Of a stretch of DNA of 46,108 nt, positions 36,577 to 44,927 are shown one piece after another. The notes below the pieces were generated by a model. That model worked only from the letters and a program-made list of their open reading frames with translations, made no database searches and was not told the origin of the DNA. This DNA is from JAFGCL01 sp964492335. Its GTDB lineage: Bacteria > Chloroflexota > Dehalococcoidia > UBA2247 > RBG-13-53-26. The position numbers and the translations under genes are program-made. The number at the start of each line of letters is the position of its first letter. Position 1 is the stretch's first letter. The stretch covers positions 1 through 46,108 of the forward strand of contig CAZBJX010000019.1 in assembly GCA_964492335.1 (NCBI GenBank). The letters are read 5' to 3'.

Positions 36577-38514
36577 ATGGCCCGGTTCTCCGCCCTGTTC
36601 CAGCCCGGCAGGATAGGCCGCCTGGAGGTCCCCAACCGTATCATCATGTCCGCCATGGGCACGGCCCTGGCGGATGAGAAGGGGAGGGCCACGGAGCGGA
36701 TGGTGGCGTACTACGCGGCCCGGGCCAGGGGCGGCGCCGGGCTGATAACGCCCCAGTTCGCGGCCGTCAGCCGGGACTCCGCGTTCGCCTACACCCTCCC
36801 CCTGTTTGACGACGGGCACATCGCCGAGTGGAGGAAGATCGCCGACGCCGTCCACGGGGCGGGGGCCAGGTTCTCCATCCAGCTCATGCACGTGGGCCTG
36901 ATACTGCTCTACTCGGGCGTGGTCCCGGAGGGGGCCTCCATACTGGTCCCCTCGATGGCGCCCTGGATGGGCACCGACCGGCCCTACCGCGAGCTGACCG
37001 AAGACGACATCCACCGCTATGTGAACGACTACGTGGCGGCCGGGACCCGGGCCGCGGCCGCCGGCGCCGACATGGTGGAGCTGCACGCCTGCCACGGCTG
37101 CCTGGCCAGCTCGTTCCTGTCGCCGCTGATCAATCGCCGCCGTGACGCGTACGGTGGCAGCATCGAGAACCGGGCCCGCTTCGCGCGTCTCATCGTGGAG
37201 GGCATCAAGCGGGAGCTGGGCCAGGGGTTCCCCCTGTCCGTCAGGATCAACGGCAGCGACGGCATCGACGGCGGGCTGGCGCCGGATGAGGCGGCCCAGC
37301 ATGCCCGGATACTGGAGGCCGCCGGCGCCGACGCCATCAGCATCTCCGGCGGGCTGGAGTTCTGGTCCACCCTGAGCGTCCCCAGCTATCCCTACCCGGA
37401 CGGGCCGATGGTGCCCATGGCGGAGAAGGTCCGCAAGGGCGTGGGGGTGCCGGTCATCGTGGCCGGAAAGCTCAGCGTGGAGCAGGCCGACAGGGTGGTC
37501 TCCGAGGGCAAGGCGGACTTCATCGCCATGGGCCGGCCGCTGCTGGCGGACCCCGAGCTGCCCAATAAGGTCCGCCAGGGCCGCCTGGATGACCTGCGGC
37601 GCTGCATCTACTGCAACAACTGCCTGAAGTCGGCTACCGATGCCGGCGCCGGGCCCATGTCCTGCACGGTGAACCCCTTCGTGGCCAGGGAGGCCCGGTA
37701 CCCTTTGCAGCCCGCGGACAGGCCCCGGGATATCATGGTGGTCGGCGGGGGGCTGGCGGGGATGGAGACGGCCATGTATCTGACCGAGCGGGGGCACAGG
37801 GTGTCCCTGTACGAGAGGGAGAAGGAGCTGGGCGGCCAGTGGAATATCGCCTGTGCCCTGCCGGGCAAGGCGGGATACGCTTCGGTCACCGACTACCTCA
37901 AGCGCTGGCTCGCCAGGCACGGCGTGGAGACCACCCTGAGCACCGCGGTTACCAGGGAGATGGTGCTGCGGAAGAAGCCGGATGCAGTGGTGGTGGCCAC
38001 CGGCGCCGTCCCCGTGGGGCTGAATGTGCCCGGCATCGGCCTGCCCCACGTGATACAGGGCCACGACTTCATCGCCGGCAAGGCGGAGGCGAAGGGCAGG
38101 ACCGTGGTGGTGGGGGGGCGGTTCATCGGCATGGAGGTGGCCATCTGGCTTGCGGAGCAGGGGAGGGATGTGGCCATCGTCACCCGGGCCGGGCTGGGCG
38201 AGAATGGCATCAAGCTGGAGGAGTTCACCTTCAAGACCCTGGCGGACCGGATTGTGGAGCTGGGCATCCCCATGTTCCTCAACTCCACGGTGCTGGAGAT
38301 CACCGGCAGCGCCGTGGTCATCCCCATGAAGGACCGCTTCTTCCGCATACCGGCCGACACGGTCATCCTCTCCGTCGGGATGCGTGCCGACAATCGCCTG
38401 GCCCTGGAGCTGGAGGGCTCGGGCATCGAGGTCCACCTGGTGGGCGATTGCGTGAGGCCCCGGGACGCGTCTGATGTCTCCTATCAGGCGGCGCGCCTGG
38501 CGGCGTCCATCTAG
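36577..38514 (+). CDS. NADH:flavin oxidoreductase/2,4-dienoyl-CoA reductase-like fusion (OYE + FAD domain)
   Basis: A 645-residue enzyme. Residues 1-340 form an Old-Yellow-Enzyme FMN barrel (LEVPNRIIMSAMGT, DMVELHACHGCLASSFLSP, VIVAGKLSVEQADRV). A 4Fe-4S motif follows, CIYCNNCLKS then MSCTVNP. The rest is an FAD/NAD-binding reductase domain with MVVGGGLAGMETAMYL. The second dinucleotide motif reads VVGGRFIGME, with Arg in place of the third glycine of GxGxxG. The order matches 2,4-dienoyl-CoA reductase and trimethylamine dehydrogenase relatives. Start ATG with CGGAGGTGA upstream. Substrate probably an enoyl or enone compound. Confidence 0.92.
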   Translation: MARFSALFQPGRIGRLEVPNRIIMSAMGTALADEKGRATERMVAYYAARARGGAGLITPQFAAVSRDSAFAYTLPLFDDGHIAEWRKIADAVHGAGARFSIQLMHVGLILLYSGVVPEGASILVPSMAPWMGTDRPYRELTEDDIHRYVNDYVAAGTRAAAAGADMVELHACHGCLASSFLSPLINRRRDAYGGSIENRARFARLIVEGIKRELGQGFPLSVRINGSDGIDGGLAPDEAAQHARILEAAGADAISISGGLEFWSTLSVPSYPYPDGPMVPMAEKVRKGVGVPVIVAGKLSVEQADRVVSEGKADFIAMGRPLLADPELPNKVRQGRLDDLRRCIYCNNCLKSATDAGAGPMSCTVNPFVAREARYPLQPADRPRDIMVVGGGLAGMETAMYLTERGHRVSLYEREKELGGQWNIACALPGKAGYASVTDYLKRWLARHGVETTLSTAVTREMVLRKKPDAVVVATGAVPVGLNVPGIGLPHVIQGHDFIAGKAEAKGRTVVVGGRFIGMEVAIWLAEQGRDVAIVTRAGLGENGIKLEEFTFKTLADRIVELGIPMFLNSTVLEITGSAVVIPMKDRFFRIPADTVILSVGMRADNRLALELEGSGIEVHLVGDCVRPRDASDVSYQAARLAASI

Positions 38515-38761
38515 CCCGCGGGACAGGCGGCCGCGACACCACTGGCCGGATGAGACGAATCTGAGACCCCGGGCCCTGCCCGTGAGACGGAGGGGAAAGA
38601 CCCCGACAGTATCATTGGGCTGGGAACCGACACTGCGGCGAGCGAGACCGGGCCCCGGCGCCATGAGAGCGCCTGCATCTGCGCGCCGTTCTCGATCACA
38701 ACAGGGACGCCGCTGGGTTACCGACTGAGAAGGTACGGTCCCGGAAGGGAGTCTTGATCTT
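38515..38761. other. Intergenic region before the HD-GYP gene
   Basis: About 250 bases with no gene and no clear promoter; only a lone TATCAT hexamer near 38610 and GGAAGGGAG just before the ATG of the HD-GYP gene. Confidence 0.4.
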
Positions 38762-40138
38762 ATGGTGAGGATACCGTTTCTGAAACGCCAGCCCAAACCC
38801 GATGCACCACAGGTCAAGGACGACGGGCGCCAGCAGGCCAAGAAGAAGGATATCCCGCTGGCCAGGAGCGAGCCCGCGGCCCCGCCCGCTGCCCCCCGGC
38901 CACGCAGGGCTTCCTCCCTCCCGGCAGTGCCGGAGATCAGCCCGGCGGCGGCAGAGGCCGATACCGCGGCCCCCGCGGCCCCGGCGGCGTCTCCTGAGGC
39001 CCCGGCGGCGTCTCCAGAGGCCTTGGCCATACTCCAGGCCATGCCGGACTACATCTTCCGGATTGGCCCGGACGGGACCAGTCCGGCGCTGGGCAACGGA
39101 CACCGACCCCATGGCCAGGCTGCCGGGGACCCCGGGGGGGATTCGAAGCCGCTGGGAGAAGCCATACGGGAGGAGCTGTCCCGCCGGCCCGAGGAGTACC
39201 GCAAGAAGGCCCTGGAGGCCGGGCGTCTGCAGGCCTTCCAGGTCCGGGTCAAGGGTGACCGGGAGCCCCGTGACATCGAGGTGCGAGTGGTCCCCTTGAA
39301 CCAGAGCGAGGTCCTGGCCGTGGCGCAGGATGTCACCGAAAGGGTGCAGAAGAACAACGCCCTCATCGAGTCCCGAAACGAGCTGGAGAACCATCTGAAG
39401 GAGAGGAATGCCGAGCTGGTCCGGGTGAACAAGATGCTCAAGGGAGAGGCGGAGCTCCGGGGCGAGCAGGAGGAGGTGCTCAAGAAGAACTTCCACCGTC
39501 TCGAGAGGCTCCTGGAGGACACCATCGGCGCCATCACCATGATCGTGCAGGAGCGCGACCCCCATGTGGCCGACCACCAGCGCCGGGTAAGCCTGCTGGC
39601 CTTCGCCGTAGCCCAGGACATGAGCCTGAGGAACGACCGGTTGCGCGCCGTGAGGATGGCGGCCCAGCTCCACGATCTGGGCAAGATATTCATCCCGGCC
39701 GAGATACTGCGGAAGCCGGGCAAGCTGACCCCGGCCGAGCTCTCGGTGGTGATGACGCACCCCGATACGGACTACCGCATACTCAAGCGGATCGACTTCC
39801 CGATATCCATAGCCGATGTGGTCCGCCAGCACCACGAGAGGATGGACGGGTCGGGCTATCCCCTGGGCCTCAAAGGCCAGGAGATCCTGCTGGAGGCGCG
39901 CATAGTGGCGGTAGCGGATGTCATCGAGGGGATGGTCTTCGAGAGGCCATACAGGGTGGCGCCGGGCCTCGAGGCGGCCCTCAAGGAGATCAGCGACAAC
40001 AGGGGCACGCTCTACGATGCCGCCGTTGCCGACGCCTGCCTCAAGCTCTTCGCCGAGGAGAGGTTCCGGTTCGAGCCGGTGGTCCCGGGGGTCAATGCCG
40101 GGGAAGTCACCTTGGACCCGGACCAGCGGGACCGTTGA
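38762..40138 (+). CDS. HD-GYP domain protein (putative cyclic-di-GMP phosphodiesterase)
   Basis: A 458-residue soluble protein. Residues about 20-85 are a Pro/Ala-rich disordered segment, 90-195 resemble a degenerate PAS domain ending in VLAVAQDVTERV, 200-255 are coiled coil, and 260-435 are the HD-GYP domain. The HD pair is in AAQLHDLGKI, the GYP motif in HHERMDGSGYP, and the helix HVADHQRRVSLLA is present. HD-GYP enzymes break down c-di-GMP or related dinucleotides. No membrane segment, GGDEF or receiver domain is seen. The 3' end overlaps msrB on the other strand. Confidence 0.9.
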   Translation: MVRIPFLKRQPKPDAPQVKDDGRQQAKKKDIPLARSEPAAPPAAPRPRRASSLPAVPEISPAAAEADTAAPAAPAASPEAPAASPEALAILQAMPDYIFRIGPDGTSPALGNGHRPHGQAAGDPGGDSKPLGEAIREELSRRPEEYRKKALEAGRLQAFQVRVKGDREPRDIEVRVVPLNQSEVLAVAQDVTERVQKNNALIESRNELENHLKERNAELVRVNKMLKGEAELRGEQEEVLKKNFHRLERLLEDTIGAITMIVQERDPHVADHQRRVSLLAFAVAQDMSLRNDRLRAVRMAAQLHDLGKIFIPAEILRKPGKLTPAELSVVMTHPDTDYRILKRIDFPISIADVVRQHHERMDGSGYPLGLKGQEILLEARIVAVADVIEGMVFERPYRVAPGLEAALKEISDNRGTLYDAAVADACLKLFAEERFRFEPVVPGVNAGEVTLDPDQRDR

Positions 40139-40544
40139 CCTGCCCGCGGCAGCCGGACTGTTCGAAGTCCAGCGCGGCCGAGTTGATGCAGTACCGCTGC
40201 CCGCCGGGGGCAGGCCCGTCGTCGAACACGTGCCCCAGGTGGGCGCCGCACCGGGCGCAGGTCACCTCGGTCCGGGCCATCCCGTGTGAGGTGTCCGGCG
40301 CGGTGGCAGTGCTTCCACCGCGGACGGGGGCCCGGAAGCTGGGCCACCCGGTCCCGGAATCGAACTTGGCCTCCGAGCTGAAGAGGTCCTGGCCACAGCA
40401 GACGCAGCGGTAGGTCCCCTTGCCATGGAAATCGTGGTACTTCCCGGTGAAAGGGGGCTCCGTCCCTTTGCGACGGGTGACCCGGTACTGCTCTGCCGAG
40501 AGCCGCGATCGCCACTCCTGGTCGCTTCTGGCTATCCTGTCCAC
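40107..40544 (-). CDS. msrB: Peptide-methionine (R)-S-oxide reductase
   Basis: A 145-residue enzyme that repairs oxidised methionine. Zinc ligands are in YRCVCCGQDLF and VTCARCGAHLGH. The substrate site is GTGWPSF, and the catalytic Cys is in RYCINSAAL. The first open codon is a GTG at 40553, but GGGAGG lies directly against it. The GTG at 40544 has that site at the correct 9-base distance and is preferred. The last 32 bases overlap the end of the HD-GYP gene on the other strand. Confidence 0.95.
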   Translation of the reverse strand: MDRIARSDQEWRSRLSAEQYRVTRRKGTEPPFTGKYHDFHGKGTYRCVCCGQDLFSSEAKFDSGTGWPSFRAPVRGGSTATAPDTSHGMARTEVTCARCGAHLGHVFDDGPAPGGQRYCINSAALDFEQSGCRGQVNGPAGPGPR

Positions 40545-40693
40545 CGCCTTCACCCTCCCGTCGCCCGATCAGGGCACATCGATTATGGCCCGGAACAGAT
40601 GGGTCTGCTGTGACCTGCGTCGCCGGCGGGCCCGGTGCCGGCCCGGTGCAGGCTCCCGAAGGCAGGGGGGTCTGCTGCAGGCCCGGGGCCTGA

Positions 40694-40723
40694 TTGTGCC
40701 CGCCGTCGCCGCTGCGGTATCAT
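40694..40723 (+). promoter_or_regulatory. Promoter of the HIT-like gene
   Basis: TTGTGC (40694-40699), 18 bases, then TATCAT (40718-40723), about 31 bases before the ATG. Confidence 0.45.
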
Positions 40724-40754
40724 AGGGGCACTGATCGGCAAGTGGAGGCGCGGC

Positions 40755-41174
40755 ATGCAAGACTGCATCTTCTGCAAGATATTCTCCGGGGAGGCGCCGG
40801 CCCGGAAGGTATATGAGTCCCCGGACGTCATCGGGGTTGTGGACATAGCCCCGCTCTTCGGAGAGGGCCAGTGCGTGGTCATCCACCGCAGGCACGTGGG
40901 CCAGTTCTACGATCTTGAGGATGAGGAGCTGGCCCAGATGCTCCTGGGGGTCAAGGCGGTGGCCCGGAAGATCAGGGAGGCCTTCGGGGTCTCCCAGGTC
41001 TCCATATTCAGCCGGGGGATGCGCGTCTCTGATCATTCCCACATACTCGTCTATCCCTCGACGGGAGAGGGGCCCATCGACAAGGTGATTGCCGGCCTGG
41101 TGGCGGCCCTGATGCTGCGGGCGTCTACCCCGGCCCAGCTGGACGCGGTGGCCCGGAAGATCAGGGAGGCCTGA
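40755..41174 (+). CDS. HIT-family protein with altered histidine triad
   Basis: A 139-residue protein. The N-terminal DCIFCKIFSGEAPARKVYE and GQCVVIHRRHV are classic HIT-domain segments. The triad segment is DHSHILVYP (about residue 92), where the usual HxHxHxx has Leu in place of the third His; the middle, nucleophilic His is kept. The last nine residues, AVARKIREA, repeat an internal stretch exactly, also at DNA level. ATG at 40755 with GGAGG 6 bases upstream. It may be a nucleotide hydrolase with altered rate, or a binding protein. Confidence 0.85.
   Translation: MQDCIFCKIFSGEAPARKVYESPDVIGVVDIAPLFGEGQCVVIHRRHVGQFYDLEDEELAQMLLGVKAVARKIREAFGVSQVSIFSRGMRVSDHSHILVYPSTGEGPIDKVIAGLVAALMLRASTPAQLDAVARKIREA
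40956..40983 (+). repeat. 28-bp repeat, copy 1 (inside HIT gene)
   Basis: Starts with GCGGTGGCCCGGAAGATC and is identical over 28 bases to 41145-41172, in the same reading frame. Confidence 0.9.
41145..41172 (+). repeat. 28-bp repeat, copy 2 (end of HIT gene)
   Basis: Second identical copy. It supplies the last nine codons of the HIT gene and the first base of its stop. Confidence 0.9.
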
Positions 41175-41217
41175 GGCTGTCTCAAGGTCAGCCGGGCACG
41201 GGAGAGAGGTGACAGGA

Positions 41218-41772
41218 TTGGATGACAGGCCCGCAAGCGCTGCTGATGTGAAGCTGGAGGGTTTGACCAGGCAGGAACTGGTCGATCTGGTGAAGCTCTC
41301 TTCCCGGATGATCCTGGCCCTTGACGGCTTCTGGTACCTGTCCGTGAAGGACCTGGGGGGCAATGACCGGGCCCTGGAAGTCGACAACCGGGTCTGGGAG
41401 AAGGTGATGAAGTTCTACGTGGACGAGCTGGCCAGGCTCCTGGGCGTCGAGGGAAGGGATGTGGCGGACTACATGAAGGTCTTGCAACCCAGGCCCGAGG
41501 GCCTCGTCCTGGAGGAGACGGTGGAGCTGCGCAGCCGCAATGACGCGGTCCGGAGCGTGACCTACTGCCCCACCATAGTGGCCATGGAGAAGGAAGGCCA
41601 GGGGAGGGACGCCATTCACTGCATGGCTGCCTGCGCCCGGATGCGGGAGAAGCACACCAGCCTGTTCAACCCCGCCATCAGGGTCACCTGTCTCAAGAAG
41701 CCGCCGCGCCAGGGGAAGGACGACATCTTCTGCCAGTTCCAGTACAGGATAGAGCCGGACCCGGCTCCCTGA
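41218..41772 (+). CDS. DUF6125-like protein, single domain
   Basis: A 184-residue soluble protein that resembles the DUF6125 group (related to L-2-amino-thiazoline-4-carboxylate hydrolase-like proteins); this assignment is tentative. It has a helical N-terminal half (LTRQELVDLVKLSSRMILALDG quoted in part: MILALDGFWY), a conserved LQPRPEG turn, Cys in TYCPTIV, CMAACARM and VTCLKKPPR, and ends DDIFCQFQYRIEP. The TTG at 41218 is preferred for its GAGAGAGG site at 8 bases; an in-frame GTG at 41209 is the alternative. It faces the two-domain relative at 41821-42981 end to end. Confidence 0.65.
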   Translation: MDDRPASAADVKLEGLTRQELVDLVKLSSRMILALDGFWYLSVKDLGGNDRALEVDNRVWEKVMKFYVDELARLLGVEGRDVADYMKVLQPRPEGLVLEETVELRSRNDAVRSVTYCPTIVAMEKEGQGRDAIHCMAACARMREKHTSLFNPAIRVTCLKKPPRQGKDDIFCQFQYRIEPDPAP

Positions 41773-41820
41773 CGGCCGGGCCTCCGGCCGATGTCATCTG
41801 ATTGCGGCGTCCGGGCCGGG

Positions 41821-42981
41821 CTACCCCAGCGTCAGCTCCCACTCGCAGTCGATGTCGTCGTGCTCGTTCCGCGGGGGCACCCGCAGCGGCGTCACCTTGA
41901 TCTTCGGATTCACCAGGTACTTCTCCAGGATGGGCTGCCCGCCCTGGTGGTACATCGGCGGCGTCCTCTGGAGGTTGGGGCCCTCCATGTAGTCGGGCCA
42001 ACTGCCTTTGCCGATCCTCATCACGACGTGGTTGGGACCCTTGATGTCGTATGTCGCCGGGAAGAACCCCATGGTGCTGTCCATGGCCAGCTGCAGCAGC
42101 TTGAGCGAGTCGGTGACGGTCTCCGCCTTGAACTCGCCTGCGGTCGCATACCGCCTGTTGGAGCGCTCGGCCACCCGGACCCAGGCCGCCAGCTCGCACT
42201 CGTCGGCCATCTCCCGGCCGAACCGCCGCATGACGGCAAGGTAGTACCCCTCGTTCATCACCAGCCAGGCATACTGCCAGGCGGTCATCATGCGGAGAAG
42301 GAAGGACCTGGAGAAGTTGGCGTGCGTCAGGTGCGGATAGTAGGGGCCGGCCAGGTCGTCCAACTCGGGGGGGCTGGTGGTCTCGTCCACCACCTCCTCC
42401 TTGCTTCTGACCCTGGTCCCTCTGGGAGTCGGAAGGGTGTATGTCCACTGGCAGGCCATTTCGTCGGCGCTCTTGCGCGGAGGCAGCCTGGTGGCCGCCC
42501 CGATGACATCGAGATTGACCTTGTACCAGTGGATCAGGTGCGGCTCCTGGATGACGCACATCGGCACGATCCTCTCCGGGGCGTTCCTCTCGCAGAACTC
42601 CAGGCTGGGGCACTTGTCCACGGTGACCGTGACATGGTTCTCGTCCGTGACCACCGTCGTGGTGGGGTACAGGGCCCCCATGGTGTTGTCCAGGGGCAGC
42701 TGCAGCACCTTCAGGCAGTCCACGGCGCTCTGGTTGGCGATCCTGGCGATCCTGGCGTAGCGCGTGTTGCAGCGCTGGGCGCAGCGCAGCCACATCTCCA
42801 GGTCGCATCCGTACCCGATCTCCCGGCCCACCTTCTCCTGCAGGTTCTCGAACCAGCCCGCGTCCAGCTGCACCCAGCACCACTGCCAGATGCGGACGAC
42901 CTTCAGCAGGAAGTCCTTCGAGAGGTCGTCGAAGCGCAGGTGCGGGTTGAAGGGGCCGCTGTAGCTACTGATTTCCGCCAT
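41821..42981 (-). CDS. Tandem two-domain protein of the same DUF6125-like family
   Basis: A 386-residue protein made of two related halves. Half 1 has FLLKVVRIWQWCWVQLDAGWF and CLKVLQLPLDNTMGALYP. Half 2 has FLLRMMTAWQYAWLVMNEGYY and SLKLLQLAMDSTMGFFP. Each half ends in a PPR(K/N) turn and an acidic/Cys segment (RLPPRKSADEMACQW; RVPPRNEHDDIDCEW) that also ends the single-domain gene at 41218-41772. ATG at 42981 with GGAGGAG upstream, overlapping the end of the aldehyde oxidoreductase gene by 17 bases, so it is the last gene of that operon. Function unknown; a role with the oxidoreductase is inferred. Confidence 0.72.
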   Translation of the reverse strand: MAEISSYSGPFNPHLRFDDLSKDFLLKVVRIWQWCWVQLDAGWFENLQEKVGREIGYGCDLEMWLRCAQRCNTRYARIARIANQSAVDCLKVLQLPLDNTMGALYPTTTVVTDENHVTVTVDKCPSLEFCERNAPERIVPMCVIQEPHLIHWYKVNLDVIGAATRLPPRKSADEMACQWTYTLPTPRGTRVRSKEEVVDETTSPPELDDLAGPYYPHLTHANFSRSFLLRMMTAWQYAWLVMNEGYYLAVMRRFGREMADECELAAWVRVAERSNRRYATAGEFKAETVTDSLKLLQLAMDSTMGFFPATYDIKGPNHVVMRIGKGSWPDYMEGPNLQRTPPMYHQGGQPILEKYLVNPKIKVTPLRVPPRNEHDDIDCEWELTLG

Positions 42982-44914
42982 CGTCTCTCCTCCTGTTCCT
43001 CGCTCCATCAGCCAGCAGGCCCCGCTGCTCCAGGTCCCCGGCCACGTCCGCCAGGCCGAGCCCCTCCAGGCAGGGCCTTGTCTGCAGCCCGGTAGCGGCG
43101 TCCCAGCCCCGGAGCGCATAGTACTCGTCCTTCATCTTCTCGAACTCCTGCCGGCCCACCACCGCTCCCACCCGCGAGACCGGCCTCCCCTTGGCGTCCG
43201 GCACCAGGCCCTCGGGGTCCATGACGCCCCGCTTGAGCGGCTCATCGTGCCAGTCGTCCGGCAGGCGGTCGGACTGGCGCGCGCGCCACCCGTCCCGCAC
43301 CAGCACCGCCCGCTGCTGGTTGAAGACCCTCTCTCCCAGGCGGTACAGCCCGGCCTCGTCGATCTCGGTCCCGGTCACGGCGGAGAAGAGCTGGCTCTCC
43401 AGGGTGGGATCCCCGACGTGGTCGGGGCTCTGCCTGCTGTCCGAGATGGGGTATATCCAGTCGCAGACAATCAGGCTCTCCTTGGCATACTGCCGGTCCT
43501 GGATCATCCTGGCCGCCAGGGCCTTGCCGTCGGCGGTGGTGAAATCGGCGGCGGACTGGCTGCCCCAGAAGCGCCGGGCAATGCCCCGGACCGCCTCGCT
43601 GTCCACGTGGGTAGGGGCCGCCCCCTTCACCCCGGTGGTCCACATGGACAGGGGGTATCCCACCTCGTGCAGGGCCTGGATGGGCTCCCTGGGCTCTGTG
43701 GCCCACAGGAGGGCGGTGGTCAGGTAAAGGCGGGGGTCGTACGGGTCGGAGTGCTTGATCATGGCCGGCGCCGGGCCGCCGAGGCTCATGGCCGCTTCGG
43801 CCAGCCCCCGGGCCAGAGCGTCGCCGAAGCCCTGCCTCAAGGCGATCATGCGGACGAAGTGCTCGATGAACTCCACGCTGCCCAGCCGGGAGAGGGGCAT
43901 GCCTGTCAGGCCTTCGAAAGGGACCCCTCCCCTGTGCAACCGGAGCAGCCAGGCCAGCGCCTTCTCGACGAACCAAGAGTCGAGGCCGTAGTCGTTGCAC
44001 AGCCGGCTGGCGTGGAACGAGGCCTCATTCTCCCGGCCATAGAACTTCCACGCCCAGGCCTGGTAGAAGAGGACGGACTGGCAGGCCGCCTTGGTGGTGG
44101 CGCCATCTTCAGCCGTGTACTTGCGACGTATGCAAGCCCCCGGGCAGCCGTAGCAGGGGTCCCTCTTCACCCTCGGTCCGGCCTGAACGAAGTCGTTGCC
44201 CCAGGCGATGAAGGTACCGCGGTTGAAGCTCCGCAGATAGCCGGTGAGCTCTCTCAGCCTCTCGGGGCGGGCCACGGAGGTCTTCCTCCGCGTGCCCCGC
44301 ACCGCCACGGCCTTGAGGTTCTTGGATCCCATGACGCACCCCATCCCGGCGGAGCAGGTGGCATCATTGTCGGCCAGGATGACAGCCGTGGTCACCAGGT
44401 TCTCGCCGGCGGGGCCGATGGCGGCCACCTTGACCTCCCTGCCCAGTCTCTTCTTGATGGACTCCCGGGTCCGCCACGCCCCCAGCCCCATCAGGTCGGA
44501 GGCATCCTCGAACTCCACCGCGTCGTCCCGGATCACCAGGCAGGTGGGAGTGTCCGACCGGCCTCGGACCACCAGGGCATCATATCCGGCGAACTTCAGC
44601 TCCGCCCCCCAGTGCCCGCCGGCGTTGCCGTAGTTGAACATCTCCGGGGCGGTGTACGGCGACTTGCCGTAGATGCCCCACCTCGATCCGCCGATGGCGG
44701 GGACCCCGGCCAGGGGGCCCACGGCGAAAACCAGGCAGTTCTCCTCGCCCAGCGCCCCGGCCCCGGGAGGCGTCTCCTCCCAGTACAGGCGGGCGCCGAA
44801 ACCGCGCCCGCCGATGAACCGCTGATAGGGCGCGGAGGAGACCACCTGAGAGGTCCTCGATGAGAGGTCCACCTTCAGGATCTTCCCGGTGTATCCGCCG
44901 CTCTGTGCCATCAT
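42965..44914 (-). CDS. Aldehyde:ferredoxin oxidoreductase (tungsten/molybdenum-pterin type)
   Basis: A 649-residue enzyme of the AOR family that oxidises aldehydes to acids, or the reverse, with ferredoxin. The N-terminal GYTGKILKVDLSS and FIGGRGFGARLYWEE are typical. The 4Fe-4S ligands are CYGCPGAC (about residue 253) and a distal Cys in LIVCDW (about 482). DNDATCSAGMGCVMGSKNLKA is the conserved pterin-domain segment (quoted as GCVMGSKNLKA). Two ATG codons start at 44914 and 44911; GGAGG lies 5 or 8 bases upstream. It sits 13 bases after the SDR stop and is preceded by the ferredoxin, its natural electron partner. Confidence 0.95.
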   Translation of the reverse strand: MMAQSGGYTGKILKVDLSSRTSQVVSSAPYQRFIGGRGFGARLYWEETPPGAGALGEENCLVFAVGPLAGVPAIGGSRWGIYGKSPYTAPEMFNYGNAGGHWGAELKFAGYDALVVRGRSDTPTCLVIRDDAVEFEDASDLMGLGAWRTRESIKKRLGREVKVAAIGPAGENLVTTAVILADNDATCSAGMGCVMGSKNLKAVAVRGTRRKTSVARPERLRELTGYLRSFNRGTFIAWGNDFVQAGPRVKRDPCYGCPGACIRRKYTAEDGATTKAACQSVLFYQAWAWKFYGRENEASFHASRLCNDYGLDSWFVEKALAWLLRLHRGGVPFEGLTGMPLSRLGSVEFIEHFVRMIALRQGFGDALARGLAEAAMSLGGPAPAMIKHSDPYDPRLYLTTALLWATEPREPIQALHEVGYPLSMWTTGVKGAAPTHVDSEAVRGIARRFWGSQSAADFTTADGKALAARMIQDRQYAKESLIVCDWIYPISDSRQSPDHVGDPTLESQLFSAVTGTEIDEAGLYRLGERVFNQQRAVLVRDGWRARQSDRLPDDWHDEPLKRGVMDPEGLVPDAKGRPVSRVGAVVGRQEFEKMKDEYYALRGWDAATGLQTRPCLEGLGLADVAGDLEQRGLLADGARNRRRDDGGNQ

Positions 44915-44927
44915 TGCTGCCTCCGCC

